From Glebionis coronaria (taxonomy: Eukaryota > Streptophyta > Magnoliopsida > Asterales > Asteraceae): a DNA stretch of 64,000 nt. The translations under genes and the position numbers were made by a program. Positions 23,233 through 35,022 of this stretch are shown one piece after another. The notes beneath the pieces are model-generated. The model searched no databases. It worked only from the letters and a program-made list of their open reading frames with translations, and had not been told where the DNA came from. The DNA lies in the NCBI GenBank assembly GCA_025667525.1, contig CM046876.1:80269512-80333511 (forward strand), read 5' to 3'. Each line of letters opens with the position of its first letter. Position 1 is the first letter of the stretch.

Positions 23233-24196
23233 TGATTCCGTATGCTCACCCAATAATTGAAAAAGATGGATCATATTTTTTCAAACGCTATGCAGTCGGT
23301 ATCTCTAAATCATTCAGTGTACTTCTAAGATTTATTTATAATTTATTATTACCCTATTTTTTTCATTTTCTCATTGTCCTTGCCTTAAAAAAACAGTTAT
23401 GTTGCATTTGTTTGTATTCTGAGTGTTTGGGTCTGCATTTGTTTCTGTCATAGTTACGGTTTGCAATGCGTACGAGTGAATTTAGTCAAGTTGCACGTCT
23501 GTGCTCAGCTACTTGATTTATGTTGATTTGAGTTATCTATTACTTCAAAAAGAACATTCCTTGCCTTAAAAAAAGTGCACCTGCATTTGTTTGTGTTCTG
23601 AGTGTTTGGGTTTGAATTTGTTTCTATCATAGTTACGGTTTGCATTTGAATTGATATAAAAATGATAACATAAAATTTGGTTTATGTGAAGAAGCCAAAA
23701 ACTCAAGTATGTCATATTTCTATTAGAGTTGGAAAGAGAGTGTTACACGGTTGATGTTACATTAAACGAATGTGTGAAAGACGTTAGATGAAAGGCTCAA
23801 TATTTTTTATATTCTTATTAGATATGGATTACAAGTCAGTGGGTTCGTCAATAAAGTAGTGTGGAGTCTTTGATGAATGAAAAACAAGAGGAATAAACCA
23901 ACGTCTAAGGATTGTTAAATCGTAAATTAGGTGATCATATTTGTTCCATTGATCTGCACATGATATTGTTAAAGCGAAATTTGGATAAATCAAAATTGCT
24001 TTGTTTTAGAACAACGAGACTAATATATTGCATTATAGTCGTCTTTGGATGAAACATTGCTTTACTCCAAAGTGTGTGTCTTACTAAATTGAAGTTTCAC
24101 TCTATAACTAAACTTGGAAATTATAATCGTTGTACATATGTTTTATGGGTGGTCATCTTTTTAAGATATTAATATGATCAAACATTTGTAAGTTTG

Positions 24197-24198
<2 letters not shown>

Positions 24199-24275
<77 letters not shown>
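24199..24275. repeat. (AT)n microsatellite, about 38 repeats
   Basis: An uninterrupted run of alternating A and T of roughly 77 bases. Tracts of this length are typically polymorphic in plants and also difficult to assemble, so the exact length is uncertain. Confidence 0.95.
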
Positions 24276-24279
<4 letters not shown>

Positions 24280-25720
24280 CAATCCGAAACTTGCTATGCG
24301 AGGCGCCAACAGATTTTATTTGCAAACTTTCTACAGCCTACAACATTAACATTAACATCATATTATATTGTATGTGTAATTTAAAGTTGTTGCTCACAGT
24401 TATTTGCAATTATGAATGAGGTGTTTTGAACTCATCCATATTCTTTTAAACTGTAATGAAATGCAAATGCACAAATTTAAATCAAAGTCTTAACAGTTTC
24501 CCATGTTTTTTTGAATAGAAAGAACATAGAAATATTGGGACAAGAATTCAGCCAATAAAATAACAACAGGGATTACTTTTTAGTAAGTTGTTGCTCAAAG
24601 TATTTGTTTAACGGCTGTTCGGACAGAAACATGGTCGAAGGTCTGTTTGATACATGCTATTTTATGGGTTGTTTTAGTGACAACAGATTCATGGGCTTAA
24701 TGATTGCTTAGACACAAACATAGTTGAGGGAAGGTTGGGACAGTTTTATAAATTGGGTAAGTTTTCATAAAAGGTAATATTTTGCAAGTTGGTAAGTTTT
24801 CAAAATGGTGCAGGGCTTAACAGTTGTTTCCCGTTATGTGATTTACCTATGTTTTTATTGACGGATGAAAATGTACCTATATAAATTTATAATTTATAAC
24901 AATAATGATGAAAGAAAATGTATAAATAATATAAACTAAGCGTAACTATAAGTATTACTTGATGTGATAACAAATAGCAGACTTCTTGGAACAGGAAAAG
25001 TAGAAAGCGATTTTTGAACATGGGAGGGTGTAGGTACTTGACTAATTGATATTGGAGTAACTTGATTTTTTGTTATTGATATATGTTTTTTTAATAACAA
25101 CAGAGTTATCAAGACTTTATTTATGGGGGCGTCCACAACCACTTTTAGAAAGAAAAAAAATGAAATATTAAATGTGAAGTATTACTTGATGTGATGTCTG
25201 ATAGGAGATATCGTTGTAGAGGTGGTAGCAGGGTTTGTGACTAAGATATATGACAGTATTGATGCTTGACTTTCCAAATTGTCTCCACCTCAGATTAAAT
25301 GTGGAACTAAAACAATGTTTTGGGGAACGAAAAAAAAATTCAGTAACAAAATAATATGATAAATTTAATAAGTATTTAAAAAGTACCATCTTACAAAGGC
25401 TTGTATATGTTCTCGAGTGGTATATTGGATGATAGTTTAGAACATTAGTGTTAACTTGGGACAAATTTCCACTCAAATTTTTAGCTGTAACAAAAGATAT
25501 GTTATAAGAATTATTGGGCATGTTCATTCGAAGTATAACAATTGTTAACATGATAAGACATACCTGCTTTTTAATAGTTAGGCCCGACAGTGAAGAGACA
25601 AACGATTTGGAAGAAGAGAGTAGACCAAAAGTGTAACACCCCATTTAATAGGATAGAATGCTACAGTAAATTATGGCGTGTCATCAAAGCATGCAAGGTA
25701 AATGTCTAAACATTCATGAT

Positions 25721-27688
25721 TGATAACTGGCTTTTACCTAGTAAGAAAATTTTATCGTCCGACCTTTTTAAATTGAGAAAGGGAAGAATGTGCGACTCAG
25801 CTGTCTTTTGGTGAAATAAAGGTTTGTCGTTGTTGAAAAATAAAAGTGCAAAACTTTTAAAGTAAATGACGATAATATAAATCTAAAACTAATTAAAACT
25901 AAAATGGTGCAATATTAAAACTTTTAAAAGAAAATTAATTAAATGACTTAAAAGTAAAGGGTGACGAAAAGTAAATTTGACGATGTAATAAAAATATAAA
26001 CTTTAAAATTAAACTAAGACAAAGTAACAATAACACTTAAGAAAAATGGCAAGAAAATAAAAAGGAAGTAAACAGAACCTGAGTTGGACCCCTTAATACT
26101 GTCACTATTCGGAATCAATCTTACTCTTATCCTGGATAGTCAAACCTGCTGCATATCTGGAATAAAACTGTCACTCTTATCTGGAATAATCAACTTGTTC
26201 CTTATCCGGAATACTGTTCAATCCACTATCCGAAATACTTAACCTGGTAGCTTATCCGGAATAAGCAAGTTAAGCTTATCCGGAATCCCCTTCGAGTTCT
26301 TATCCGGAATCCCTTCTTAGCGTTATCCGGAATGATTACCTAGGGCTTATCTGGAATTCCTTCCGGCTTGTTATCCGGATTCTGTAGTTCCTGCTTATCC
26401 GGGACAAGTTTAGAACCTTATCCGGAATAAACAAATACTCTTATCCGAAATAATGCTGTCCAGCGGATTATCTTGAATACCCAGAAAATATTATCCGGAA
26501 TATACTCAAGCTGTCACTATCCGGAATTTATTCCGGATACTTATCTTGAATAAACGAAGAAACCACTATCCGGAATCACTGTCTGAGCCTTAGTCGGAAT
26601 ATTTGACTTGAAGTACTTATCAGGAATAAGGGTTCAGATCCCTTATCCGGAATATTTTCCTGATGGCTATTCGGAACAATGTTTTGGCTAATATTCGGAA
26701 TAGAAGGGTTTTGCAATAATCCGGATATCACTAAGAATCAAATAAGCTAAAAACTAAAATTAAGCTAGAAACAAATAAGCACTTAACTAAAACTTTATCC
26801 AAAATACTTTTAAGAAAAAGCTATTAAGCCAAAATTTGAAAACTTTTAAGAAAACTAAATGATAAAAATATTAAAAATCAACTTTTTATAAAATTTAACT
26901 AAAAAGCACTTAATCAAATTTAAGAAAAACAACTTAAGCTAAAAAAATCAATAAGATAACAAGATAAAAAACATAAAAGCATAACAAGTAATCAAATAAG
27001 CATGACAATAAGATAATAAGCACAAAGATTAAGCAAAACAAGAAAGGTAGAATGAGAGATTAAAATAAAAACTTGATTAAGATTAAAATTCAACAACTAA
27101 AGTAAAGACAATAATTAAAAGCTTACAAATTTAAGGTGCGAGACAAGTAATTAAAGGTGCAATTAAGTAAATGTGCAAATAATTAAAGATAGAAGAACTA
27201 ATGTGTCAAATTAGCCAACAACTCCTAATGACACATTAGGATTCTATTTATAGTGATTAGGAAAACTAAGCATGTGTTGGTTCATTCTTCTTCCTTTCTC
27301 GACTTCTCGTCTTTTAATTTCTTCGACTTTATCGACTTTGTCTCGGGATTAATAAACTCGTCTTGTAATTTCTTCATTAATTTAGACTTGAGTTCTTCGG
27401 CTTTTATTAAACTTCCGTCTTTAGACTTTTTCTTCGATAAATCTTTAGAATTGGCCTTGGACTTCCGTTCTTTTAGCACTCTTGATCTTTCGACTTCGTC
27501 TTTTGTCTTTTTCTTCGATAAAAGCCCGTGAAAGCCCGTGTTTTCTTCCCTTTTTACATTTTGATCCTAAAATCAAAACAAAAACACAAACCACGCATAA
27601 TTCCGACATTTACGACATAAAATACACATTATGGTCTTGTTTTCATTTTAATTAAGTGGTAAAAGGATGGGTGTTTTCACACCTATCA
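25721..27688 (-). repeat. Athila-like 3' LTR
   Basis: 1,968 bp. On the - strand a TATA box reads CTATAAATAG (27244-27253). Most of its middle (about 26095-26735) is an array of the motif ttatccggaat. It differs from the other LTR by about 3%, and has one array unit fewer. Confidence 0.9.
26095..26735. repeat. Array of ~27 ttatccggaat motifs in the LTR
   Basis: The word tatccggaat, or a one- or two-base variant (tattcggaat, tatctggaat), recurs about 27 times with variable 10-18-bp spacers in between. Unlike a satellite, the spacers are mostly unique; only the 10-12-bp word is conserved. Its core tccgga is palindromic. Confidence 0.9.
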
Positions 27689-29729
27689 AATCCCCTACAC
27701 TTGACCATTGCAATGTCCTCATGCAATGCATTAATTACAAAACAAGATTACACTTTTCATCACAATCAATCCACATTGGCCTTTATTAAAGAGATAGAAA
27801 ATAACAGAACAAGTAAAGAAATAAAAGACTTACCTTAGGGTTTTGGAATGTCATGAATGATTATCATCCTCAAGTTTCACGTTCCCTATACCAAGCTTAA
27901 AAACGAGATCATTGTTATTATAAGTTAGCAAACTAACATGAACTCATGTGGGCCAATTATTTACTTAGACTCCCTTATTCCTAGGTATATCTCTTATATT
28001 TTATTATTGTCTTGAATGATCACGGGGATGCATTGTTGACTTATTTCGATAGTTATTTAGGCTGAAAATAAAGTGGGACGATTTAATCAATAGTTAGCTA
28101 AAGGACAAAATCTTTTAAAACTGCTTCTCGGGACCTCATAAAGTTCATATCTTGGCATAACTCGCTTCATGATTTGAGACCTTTCTCGGACCGATATTTG
28201 GCAGTGACTTCATACTTCAAATCTTGAGAGACGTTCATGAAATAATGGTCTTCTCTTCATAATAGGAATTTCTTCACTTGAAGTTTTGAGATATTCTTCA
28301 TATTTGGACCACGACTTCTTTATTTTTCTCCAATCTTTATTTGGGATTTTGATATACAACGATCCGCCTCCTTTTAGGACTTGGATCTATTTATCCTCAT
28401 AACTTGTCAGGGTCTTTTTGGATAGACTTCTCCATGATCTTTTAAGGGAGTATTTGCTTTTCGTCGTGTGTCTCGATCCTTCATATTGATTCTTGATAAA
28501 TGATTCTTCACATCACTTGGGATCTTTAGCAACAAAATGTAGCCCTCATGCCTTGTTAGGGCCTTTTCGGACTCGCCAATCTTCGCATCTCGCTTCAATA
28601 AGTTATGCCTTGGCTATGAACTCTAATCAATACCGAGAAACTTTTAAACGATCTTGGGCTAGAAGCTAAGTAACTTTTAAAATTGTACAACCTTATTTAT
28701 TGCAGATAAATTTATTAGCAGGCGATGGGAGAATAGGCTTATAATCAACTCACATAAATTTACGAAAGAATACCAAACTTATAATTGACTCTATCATCTC
28801 TCGTTCTCCACAATTTAAAATCTCAAGGAATGAGACTCGTGGATGCTTAGCCTAATTAAATCAAAGTTTTGGGTTTTCGAGTCATCTATAGGATCTTGCA
28901 AACTCTTAGACTTTTTCAAGTTTAGAATTCGCATTTTAAAGTTCCCTTGATAAACGACTCTCTAGGATCAATTATAGGAACTTGCGAAAAGATATTGTTC
29001 TTAACCCGTGAGAGTTAAGACTTTCACGTTTTAAAGCTCCTTATATAAAAGCCTAGCAAAACTTGACATAAACACGTTAAGGATACTAGCTAGAGTAAAC
29101 TCGGGTAAGTAAACTCGGGTTGAGTCAAAAGATTCACAACGTTTGAAAATTAAAACCACTTTATTAAAATTTATTCTAGCAATGAAATAAAATAACTAAA
29201 ATAGAGGAAAATACAGCTATACTAATAGGCCAAAATAGATCAAAAATTTTGAAAAATGTCGAAAAATCAATTTTCTGGTTAAAATGAGGACAAATACAAG
29301 GAAAAGGCCACTTAACTTCGATAGAAGTCCCCCTACACTTGATATAAACATTGTCCTTAATGTTTAAGCATGTGGAAGTAAACTCCCCTACACTTAGGAC
29401 ATTGTGCACTTTGTTTAAATCTTGCTAAGAAAGAGACAACTAAAGTGATTCTTATTTTAATATTAGAAAATATAAAATAGAGAATCAAAAGAGTTTAGGA
29501 TAGAACCGGGAAGACGGGTACACGGAATCACGGGTCGTCAAAAGTCATCAAGAATGGATCTTTGAAAGCGCGAATCCCTGTACATGATTAGAAAGAAGAC
29601 AACAAACAACATACTAGTGTCTCCCCCTACACTTATTATAAAAATAAGAGAAAAAGGATAGATACTTGGGTTGCCTCCCAAAAAGCGCTTGTTTTTTATA
29701 ACCGAGTCGTGAGCCTGACTCGACCTTGA
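27689..29729 (-). other. Athila-like element 3' noncoding region with repeated polypurine tracts
   Basis: There is no coding frame. On the - strand the purine-rich word AAGTGTAGGGGA (some copies AAGTGTAGGGGGA) occurs four times: 27691-27702 next to the LTR, 29328-29340, 29384-29395 and 29622-29634. The copy at the LTR is the expected plus-strand primer; the other three lie about 1.6-1.9 kb upstream of it, within 300 bp of each other. Confidence 0.8.
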
Positions 29730-31460
29730 TTAGCATAGGAAGAAGCTTGAAACACATCCACCGGGATCAAAGACATGGTTTTCGTCCATCAAATAGCACA
29801 AGCTTAAGGCGAACAAGGCAAGCCAAAGAAGAGTAGGCAAGGTTGCCTTAAGCAAAGATGGAGCACGGTGGTAGCAAGGGTGAAGAGGAGCAAGCATATC
29901 TCCATAAGTTCCAAAGATTTTTCCTTTTATTTCATCAGATGGATACTGAGATGGCTTGAAAATTTCAATACCGGGATCGAACACCTTTTTCTTTAAGGGA
30001 AAATAGCACTCAGGCTCAGCAGAATTTGAAGAACATCCGCTAAGAAAATGCACAACCTCGTCCTCAGAAGGTGGACAAAGAGGTGTCAAAACATACGTGC
30101 TGCGGATGTTGGTGTCGTCCGGTGTCGGCTCCTTTGAAAGAATTTTCTTCATATCCAAAGTAGGATAAAGACCATAATCATCAAAGTCTAAAGGAGGAGT
30201 ATCACTCTCATTTGGGAAGTAAGTGTTGAGAAAAGTAGCAAAGTCTTCCTCAAATGAGTAGTCATCCAAAGTAGGATCAAGTGTTGTAGGCGGAGGATCT
30301 TCATCATGAGAAGAATCACTCGAAAGAGTATCGGCCTCATCAAAATCATCATAAGTGGGCATTTCTGGATACTCAGAAGTAAAATCATCATAATCATCTC
30401 CATTAGAACTAGAATCGTCATCATAAGTATCAAAGATCGGTGGAGAATCATAAATTGGGGGAGGATCAGAATTGGAGAGAGAATCATCCACATCGTCTTG
30501 GAACAGTGGATTATCAAAGCAAGAATCGAATAGAGGATTGTTGTAGACGACAAAATCATCAAGCACATTAATCATATTCGCCGATTCTCTTCCATAGGAT
30601 TTGTTTGTGATCTTCCCCATTTCGAACACTTGTGCATCATTCCCGACCCTTAAGATTAACTTACCTTCGGCAACATCAACTAAAGCTTTTCCGGTTATCA
30701 AGAATGGCCAACCAAGTATTAAAGGAATACGAGGGTCCATTTCATAATAGACAACAACAAAGTCGACCGAAAAAGTGAAGGTGCCAAATTTAACGAACAC
30801 ATCTTCGGCAATACCAACGGGGTAAGCGAGAGTGCGATTTGCAAGCTCAAGAGTCATCTTCGTTGGTGTAAGATCGGATAATGATAACTTTTTCCAAACA
30901 CTTAAAGGCATCAAATTTATACTTTCCCCGAGATCGGCTAAGGCAGTAAATTTGTCGGTTTGGTTAAAAGTACAAGGTAGCACAAAACGACCGGGATCTC
31001 CAAGTTTTTCCAGAAGTTCCTTAAAAAGGATTGCAGAGCAATTTTCATTCAAGCGAGTATTAACAAACTCGGCCATCTTCTCCTTCTTATTAAGAAATTC
31101 CTTAAACATCTTGACAAATTGAGGCATTTGGGCAAGAGCTTCAACAAGGGTAAAGGTGACGGTCATGCCGGCAATCTTGTCCAAAAAGTTAGAGACTTGA
31201 ACGTCATTCTTAGTCAAAATTCTAGCCTTGTCGAGTCGAGAAGGGTAAGGAATGCTGGGTTTATAGGTGAAAGGTGGGGTTGGTGAAGGGTTCTTCTTGG
31301 GTACTTCTTCATGACAAGGTGGAGACTGTAATGGTAAACTAATACTAGGTGTGGGAGTAGTAGGGATAAATGGTGGTGGAGGAGGTGTAGATGGTGTAAC
31401 TAGGGGTGGGATAGATGGTCCTACTAAAGTTTCTCCACTACGTGTAGTAATAGCACTCAT
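29730..31460 (-). pseudogene. Athila-like protease frame (pro) with acidic tail and C-terminal hydrophobic segment
   Basis: This 576-codon frame is the downstream part of a gag-pro polyprotein. It has a Pro-rich start, an entry segment YPSRLDKARI (about residue 73), then the retropepsin-like core with ADLGES at residues 175-180 (family usually DLGAS), INLMPLSVWKKL and IPLILGWPFL. A long Asp and Ser-rich region follows, and near the end a 21-residue hydrophobic stretch, KATLPTLLWLALFALSLCY (538-558 with the last LM), that could span a membrane. RT never follows; the frame stops and the tail begins. It is in the same frame as gag and is separated from it only by TGA (31556-31554) and TAG (31535-31533), so originally the two were one ORF. 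Confidence 0.82.
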
Positions 31461-31553
31461 ATTCGCTCTCGGGTTGGTGATGGTGTTTGAAGGTAGAGAG
31501 CCCGAAGTAGAGGTTGAGTGGTTGGTAAGAAACTAGCCAGTATATTCTTCAAA

Positions 31554-32792
31554 TCATTCGTTTGAGTGCTGAAGGAAAGCTTCAACATCTTGATTAATGG
31601 GTGGGGCTTGTTGAGCGGGTGGGTGATAAGGATTAGAAGCTCGAGGTGGGATTTGGTTGCTTCTGTTGTAATTGTTGTTGGGGTTGTGGTTTTGAGGAGA
31701 AAAACCGGGTGAAAGATAGTTTTTTGACCGGTAACTTAGCAAATTTCGATCCCCTTGAGGTCGGGCTTGGTAATCTTCCGGTGAATAATTTCTATAAGCC
31801 GCATACACGTTTTCCGGATTGCCTTGAGTAGAAGAACAATCAGTGTATGAGTGAGGACCGCCGCATGTCTCACAAGAAATGGCTACCGCTTTAACTTGTT
31901 GTTGTTGGTTTGTAGCGATGAGCAAGATATTTTTGTTCATTTCGGCCATCATGCGGGTGAATTCGGTCATTTCGGGGTTTGCTGAAGTAGAAGAAACATT
32001 GACTCTCGGGTTGTTCCTTGAAGAAGCGGAGGAATCCCAATTTTTGTGATGAGTAGTCATGTTCTCAATAAGCTCTCTACACTCCTCGGGTCTTCTTTTC
32101 ATAAATGTGCCACCGGCGGCTGCATTAATCGTATCACGATCACGAAAAGTTAAACCGTTGTAGAAAGTATCAATTAAGGTAACGGGGAGCATGTTATGGT
32201 TTGGACATCGATCGATCAAAACATTATATCTTTCCCAAGCATCAAAGAGAGATTCATCGGGTTCTTGCATGAAACTGCTGATTTGATTTCGAAGGCTCGT
32301 GACCATGGATGGTGGAAAGTAGCGCGACAAAAATCGTTGAGTCATGTCGTCCCAAGTATGAATGGAATTCTTCGGGAGACGATCAAACCATTTTTTGGTG
32401 TGGTGGGATAAAGTATGTGGAAAGAGTTGTAGGCGAAGGACATCCATAGTGACACCGGGCAACTTCATGCTTTGAGTAATAGTAATGAATTTGTCGAGGT
32501 GCTTGTTGGCATCATCATCCGGCAATCCGCGAAATGGATTAGTTTGCACTTGTTGGATCATGTGATGCTTCAACGAAAACTCCGGAGCCGTGATTTGCAT
32601 CGGCGCAATCGGTCCTCCTCGTCCAAACATTGTTGGTTGACAAAGCTCCTCCATTGTCTGAAGATCGGGCTGTGGAAGAACATTGTTGTTGTTATTGTTG
32701 AGGTGCGGTGGGTTATTGTTGTTGTTCACACCTGCCATAGCCAAATCTTCACGAGTCTCGGGCTCCGGATAAGTTGAAGATCTAGTACGCAT
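31554..32792 (-). CDS. Athila-like gag
   Basis: 412 codons encoding the structural protein that packages element RNA into particles. Start MRTRSSTYPEPE is typical of Athila-group gag. The retrotransposon gag domain (about residues 80-250) includes FRGLPDDDANKHLDKFI, WFDRLPKNSIHTWDDMTQRF and FMQEPDESLFDAWERYNVLI. A single knuckle CETCGGPHSYTDC (C-x2-C-x3-H-x4-C, one residue shorter than the canonical type) follows. The C-terminal third is Asn, Pro and Gln-rich. The frame is complete up to the TGA at 31554, after which it would read through into protease. The Met start at 32792 is about 200 bases inside the primer site. Confidence 0.9.
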   Translation of the reverse strand: MRTRSSTYPEPETREDLAMAGVNNNNNPPHLNNNNNNVLPQPDLQTMEELCQPTMFGRGGPIAPMQITAPEFSLKHHMIQQVQTNPFRGLPDDDANKHLDKFITITQSMKLPGVTMDVLRLQLFPHTLSHHTKKWFDRLPKNSIHTWDDMTQRFLSRYFPPSMVTSLRNQISSFMQEPDESLFDAWERYNVLIDRCPNHNMLPVTLIDTFYNGLTFRDRDTINAAAGGTFMKRRPEECRELIENMTTHHKNWDSSASSRNNPRVNVSSTSANPEMTEFTRMMAEMNKNILLIATNQQQQVKAVAISCETCGGPHSYTDCSSTQGNPENVYAAYRNYSPEDYQARPQGDRNLLSYRSKNYLSPGFSPQNHNPNNNYNRSNQIPPRASNPYHPPAQQAPPINQDVEAFLQHSNE

Positions 32793-32994
32793 ACACCTGC
32801 AAAAGCAAAAGAAAAAGATACCAAAGCAATAGACAATATATATACACTATGAAAATAAAATCTTTTTGGATTTTGAAAATTTTAATTTTTATGGATTTTT
32901 TGAAAATTTTTGTACACGAAAAATAACGCTCACGAATGAACGGATCCCAAAAAGCAACGCGTATCTCACAGAAAACCGTTAATCTTTACGAAAA

Positions 32995-33012
32995 GAGCCG
33001 GCAGCGGCGCCA
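32995..33012 (-). promoter_or_regulatory. Athila-like primer binding site
   Basis: On the - strand TGGCGCCGCTGCCGGCTC begins two bases inside the 5' LTR. TGGCGCCGTTGCCGG is the usual Athila primer site, attributed to tRNA-Asp; one base differs here. Confidence 0.85.
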
Positions 33013-33014
33013 TT

Positions 33015-35022
33015 TGATAACTGGCTTTTACCTAGTAAGAAAATTTTATCGTCCTATCTTTTCGAATTGAGAAAAGGGAAGAATGTGCGACTCAGTTGTC
33101 TTTTGGTGAAACAAAGGTTTGTCGTTGTTGAAAAATAAAAGTGCAAAACTTTTAAAGTAAATGACGATAATTTAAATCTAAAACGAATTAAAACTAAAAT
33201 GGTGCAATATTAAAACTTTTAATAGAAAACAAATTAAATGAATTAAAAGTAAAGCGTGACGAAAAGTAAATTTGACGATGTAATAAAAATATAAACTTTA
33301 AAATTAAACTAAGACAAAATAATAAAAATAACACTTAAGAAAAATGGCAAGAAAATAAATGCTTGAAAATAAAAAGGAAGTAAACAGAACCTGAGTTGGA
33401 CCCCGTAATACTGTCACTATTCGGAATCAATCTTACTCTTATCCTAGATAGTCAAACCTGCTGCATATCCGGAATAAAACTGTCACTCTTATCCGGAATA
33501 ATCAACTTGTTCCTTATCCAGAATACTGTTCAATCCACTATCCGGAATACTTAACCTGGCAGCTTATTCGGAATAAGCAAGTTAAGCTTATCCGGAATCC
33601 CCTTCGAGTTCTTATCCGGAATCCTTTCTTAGCGTTATCCGGAGTAAGCAAGTAAGCTTATCCGGAATGATTACCTGGGACTTATTCGGAATTCCTTCCG
33701 GCTTGTTATCCGGATTTTGTAGTTCCTGCTTATCCGGGACAAGTTTAGACCCTTATCCGGAATAAACAAATACTCTTATCCGGAATAATGCTGTCCAGCG
33801 GCTTATCCTGAATACCCAGAAAATATTATCCGGAATACACTCAAGCTGTCACTATCCGGAATTTATTCCGGATACTTATCCGGAATAAACGAAGAAACCA
33901 CTATCCGGAATCACTGTCTGAGCCTTAGTCGGAATATCTGACTTGAAGTACTTATTCAGAATGAGGGTTCAGATCCCTTATCCGGAATATTTTCCTGATG
34001 GCTATTCAGAACAATGTTTTGGCTAATATTCGGAATAGAAGGGTTTTGCAATAATCCGGATATCACTAAGAATCAAATAAGCTAAAAACTAAAATTAAGC
34101 TAGAAACAAATATGCACTTAACTAAAACTTTAACCAAAATACTTTTAAGAAAAAGCTATTAAGCCAAAATTTGAAAACTTTTAAGAAGACTAAATGATAA
34201 AAATATTAAAAATCAACTTTTTATAAAATTTAACTAAAAAGCACTTAATCAAATTTAAGAATAACAACTTAAGCTAAAAAATCAATAAGCTAACAAGATC
34301 AAAAACATAAAAGCGTAACAAGTAATCAAATAAGCATGACAATAAGATAATAAGCACAAAGATTAAACAAAACAAGAAAGGTAGAAAGAGAGATTAAAAT
34401 AAAAACTTGATTAAGATTAAGATTCAACAATTAAAGTAAAGACAAGAATTAAAAGCTTACAAATTTAAGGTGCGAGACAAGTAACTAAAGGTGCAATTAA
34501 GTAAATGTGCAAATAATTAAAGATGGAAGAACTAATGTGTCAAATTAGCCAACAACTCCTAATGACACATTAAGAGTCTATTTATAGTGATTAGGAAAAC
34601 TAAGCATGTGTTGGTTCATTCTTCTTTCTTTCTCGACTTCTCGTCTTCTAATTTCTTCAACTTTATCGACTTTGTCTCGGGATTAATAAACTCGTCTTGT
34701 AATTTCTTCATTAGTTTAGACTTGAGTTCTTCGGCTTTTATTAAACTTCCGTCTTTAGACTTTTTCTTTGATAAATCTTCAGAATTGGCCTTGGACTTCC
34801 GTTCTTTTAGCACTATTGATCTTTCGACTTGGTCTTTTGTCTTTTTCTTCGATAAAAGCCCGTGAAAGCTCGTGTTTTCTTCCCTTTTTACATTTTGATC
34901 CTAAAATCACGACAAAAACACAAACCACGCATAATTCCGACATTTACGATATAAAATACACGTTATGGTCTTGTTTTCATTATAATTAAGTGGTAAAAGG
35001 ATGGGTGTTTTCACACCTATCA
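33015..35022 (-). repeat. Athila-like 5' LTR
   Basis: 2,008 bp. TATA box CTATAAATAG on the - strand at 34578-34587. The motif array lies at about 33410-34075 and has one more unit than the 3' LTR (near 33640-33665, 'agtaagcaagtaagcttatccgga'). Confidence 0.9.
33410..34075. repeat. Array of ~28 ttatccggaat motifs in the second LTR
   Basis: Same organisation as 26095-26735, unit for unit except one additional motif. Single motifs have mutated independently in the two LTRs, for example ctggaat against ccggaat. Confidence 0.9.

Larger units (their letters stand above)
22273..25631. other. Interval with no recognisable gene, between blocks A and B
   Basis: AT-rich sequence. Two - strand frames (24936-25142 and 25168-25644) carry a shared 'attacttgatgtgat' phrase, but they match no family I know, and the longer one runs into the gypsy-3 LTR, so neither is called. 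The region also holds an inverted repeat (23141-23232) and a long (AT)n tract. Confidence 0.45.
25721..35022 (-). mobile_element. Athila-like gypsy element with gag-protease but no pol
   Basis: LTRs of 1,968 bp (25721-27688) and 2,008 bp (33015-35022), both tgataactgg...cacctatca in + orientation, are flanked by a perfect target duplication, atgat, at 25716-25720 and 35023-35027. The - strand internal region has a primer site TGGCGCCGCTGCCGG of the Athila type, a gag frame, a protease frame, and then a 2-kb noncoding tail. RT, RNase H and integrase are absent. Elements with gag but no pol have been described in plants as TR-GAGs; this one also keeps protease. It presumably relied on a related complete element. 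Confidence 0.92.

Noticed and set aside
25168..25644. 158-codon - strand frame
   Set aside because: It starts inside the gypsy-3 LTR and runs into unrelated flank; no recognisable protein and an unlikely composition.
26095..26735. CRISPR-like array (short repeats with variable spacers)
   Set aside because: Words are only 10-12 bp and degenerate, spacers are of uneven length, it occurs twice in LTRs of a plant retrotransposon, and no Cas genes are present.
30188..30568. Met- and Leu-rich 126-codon - strand frame
   Set aside because: Shadow of the Asp and Ser-rich protease tail in another frame.
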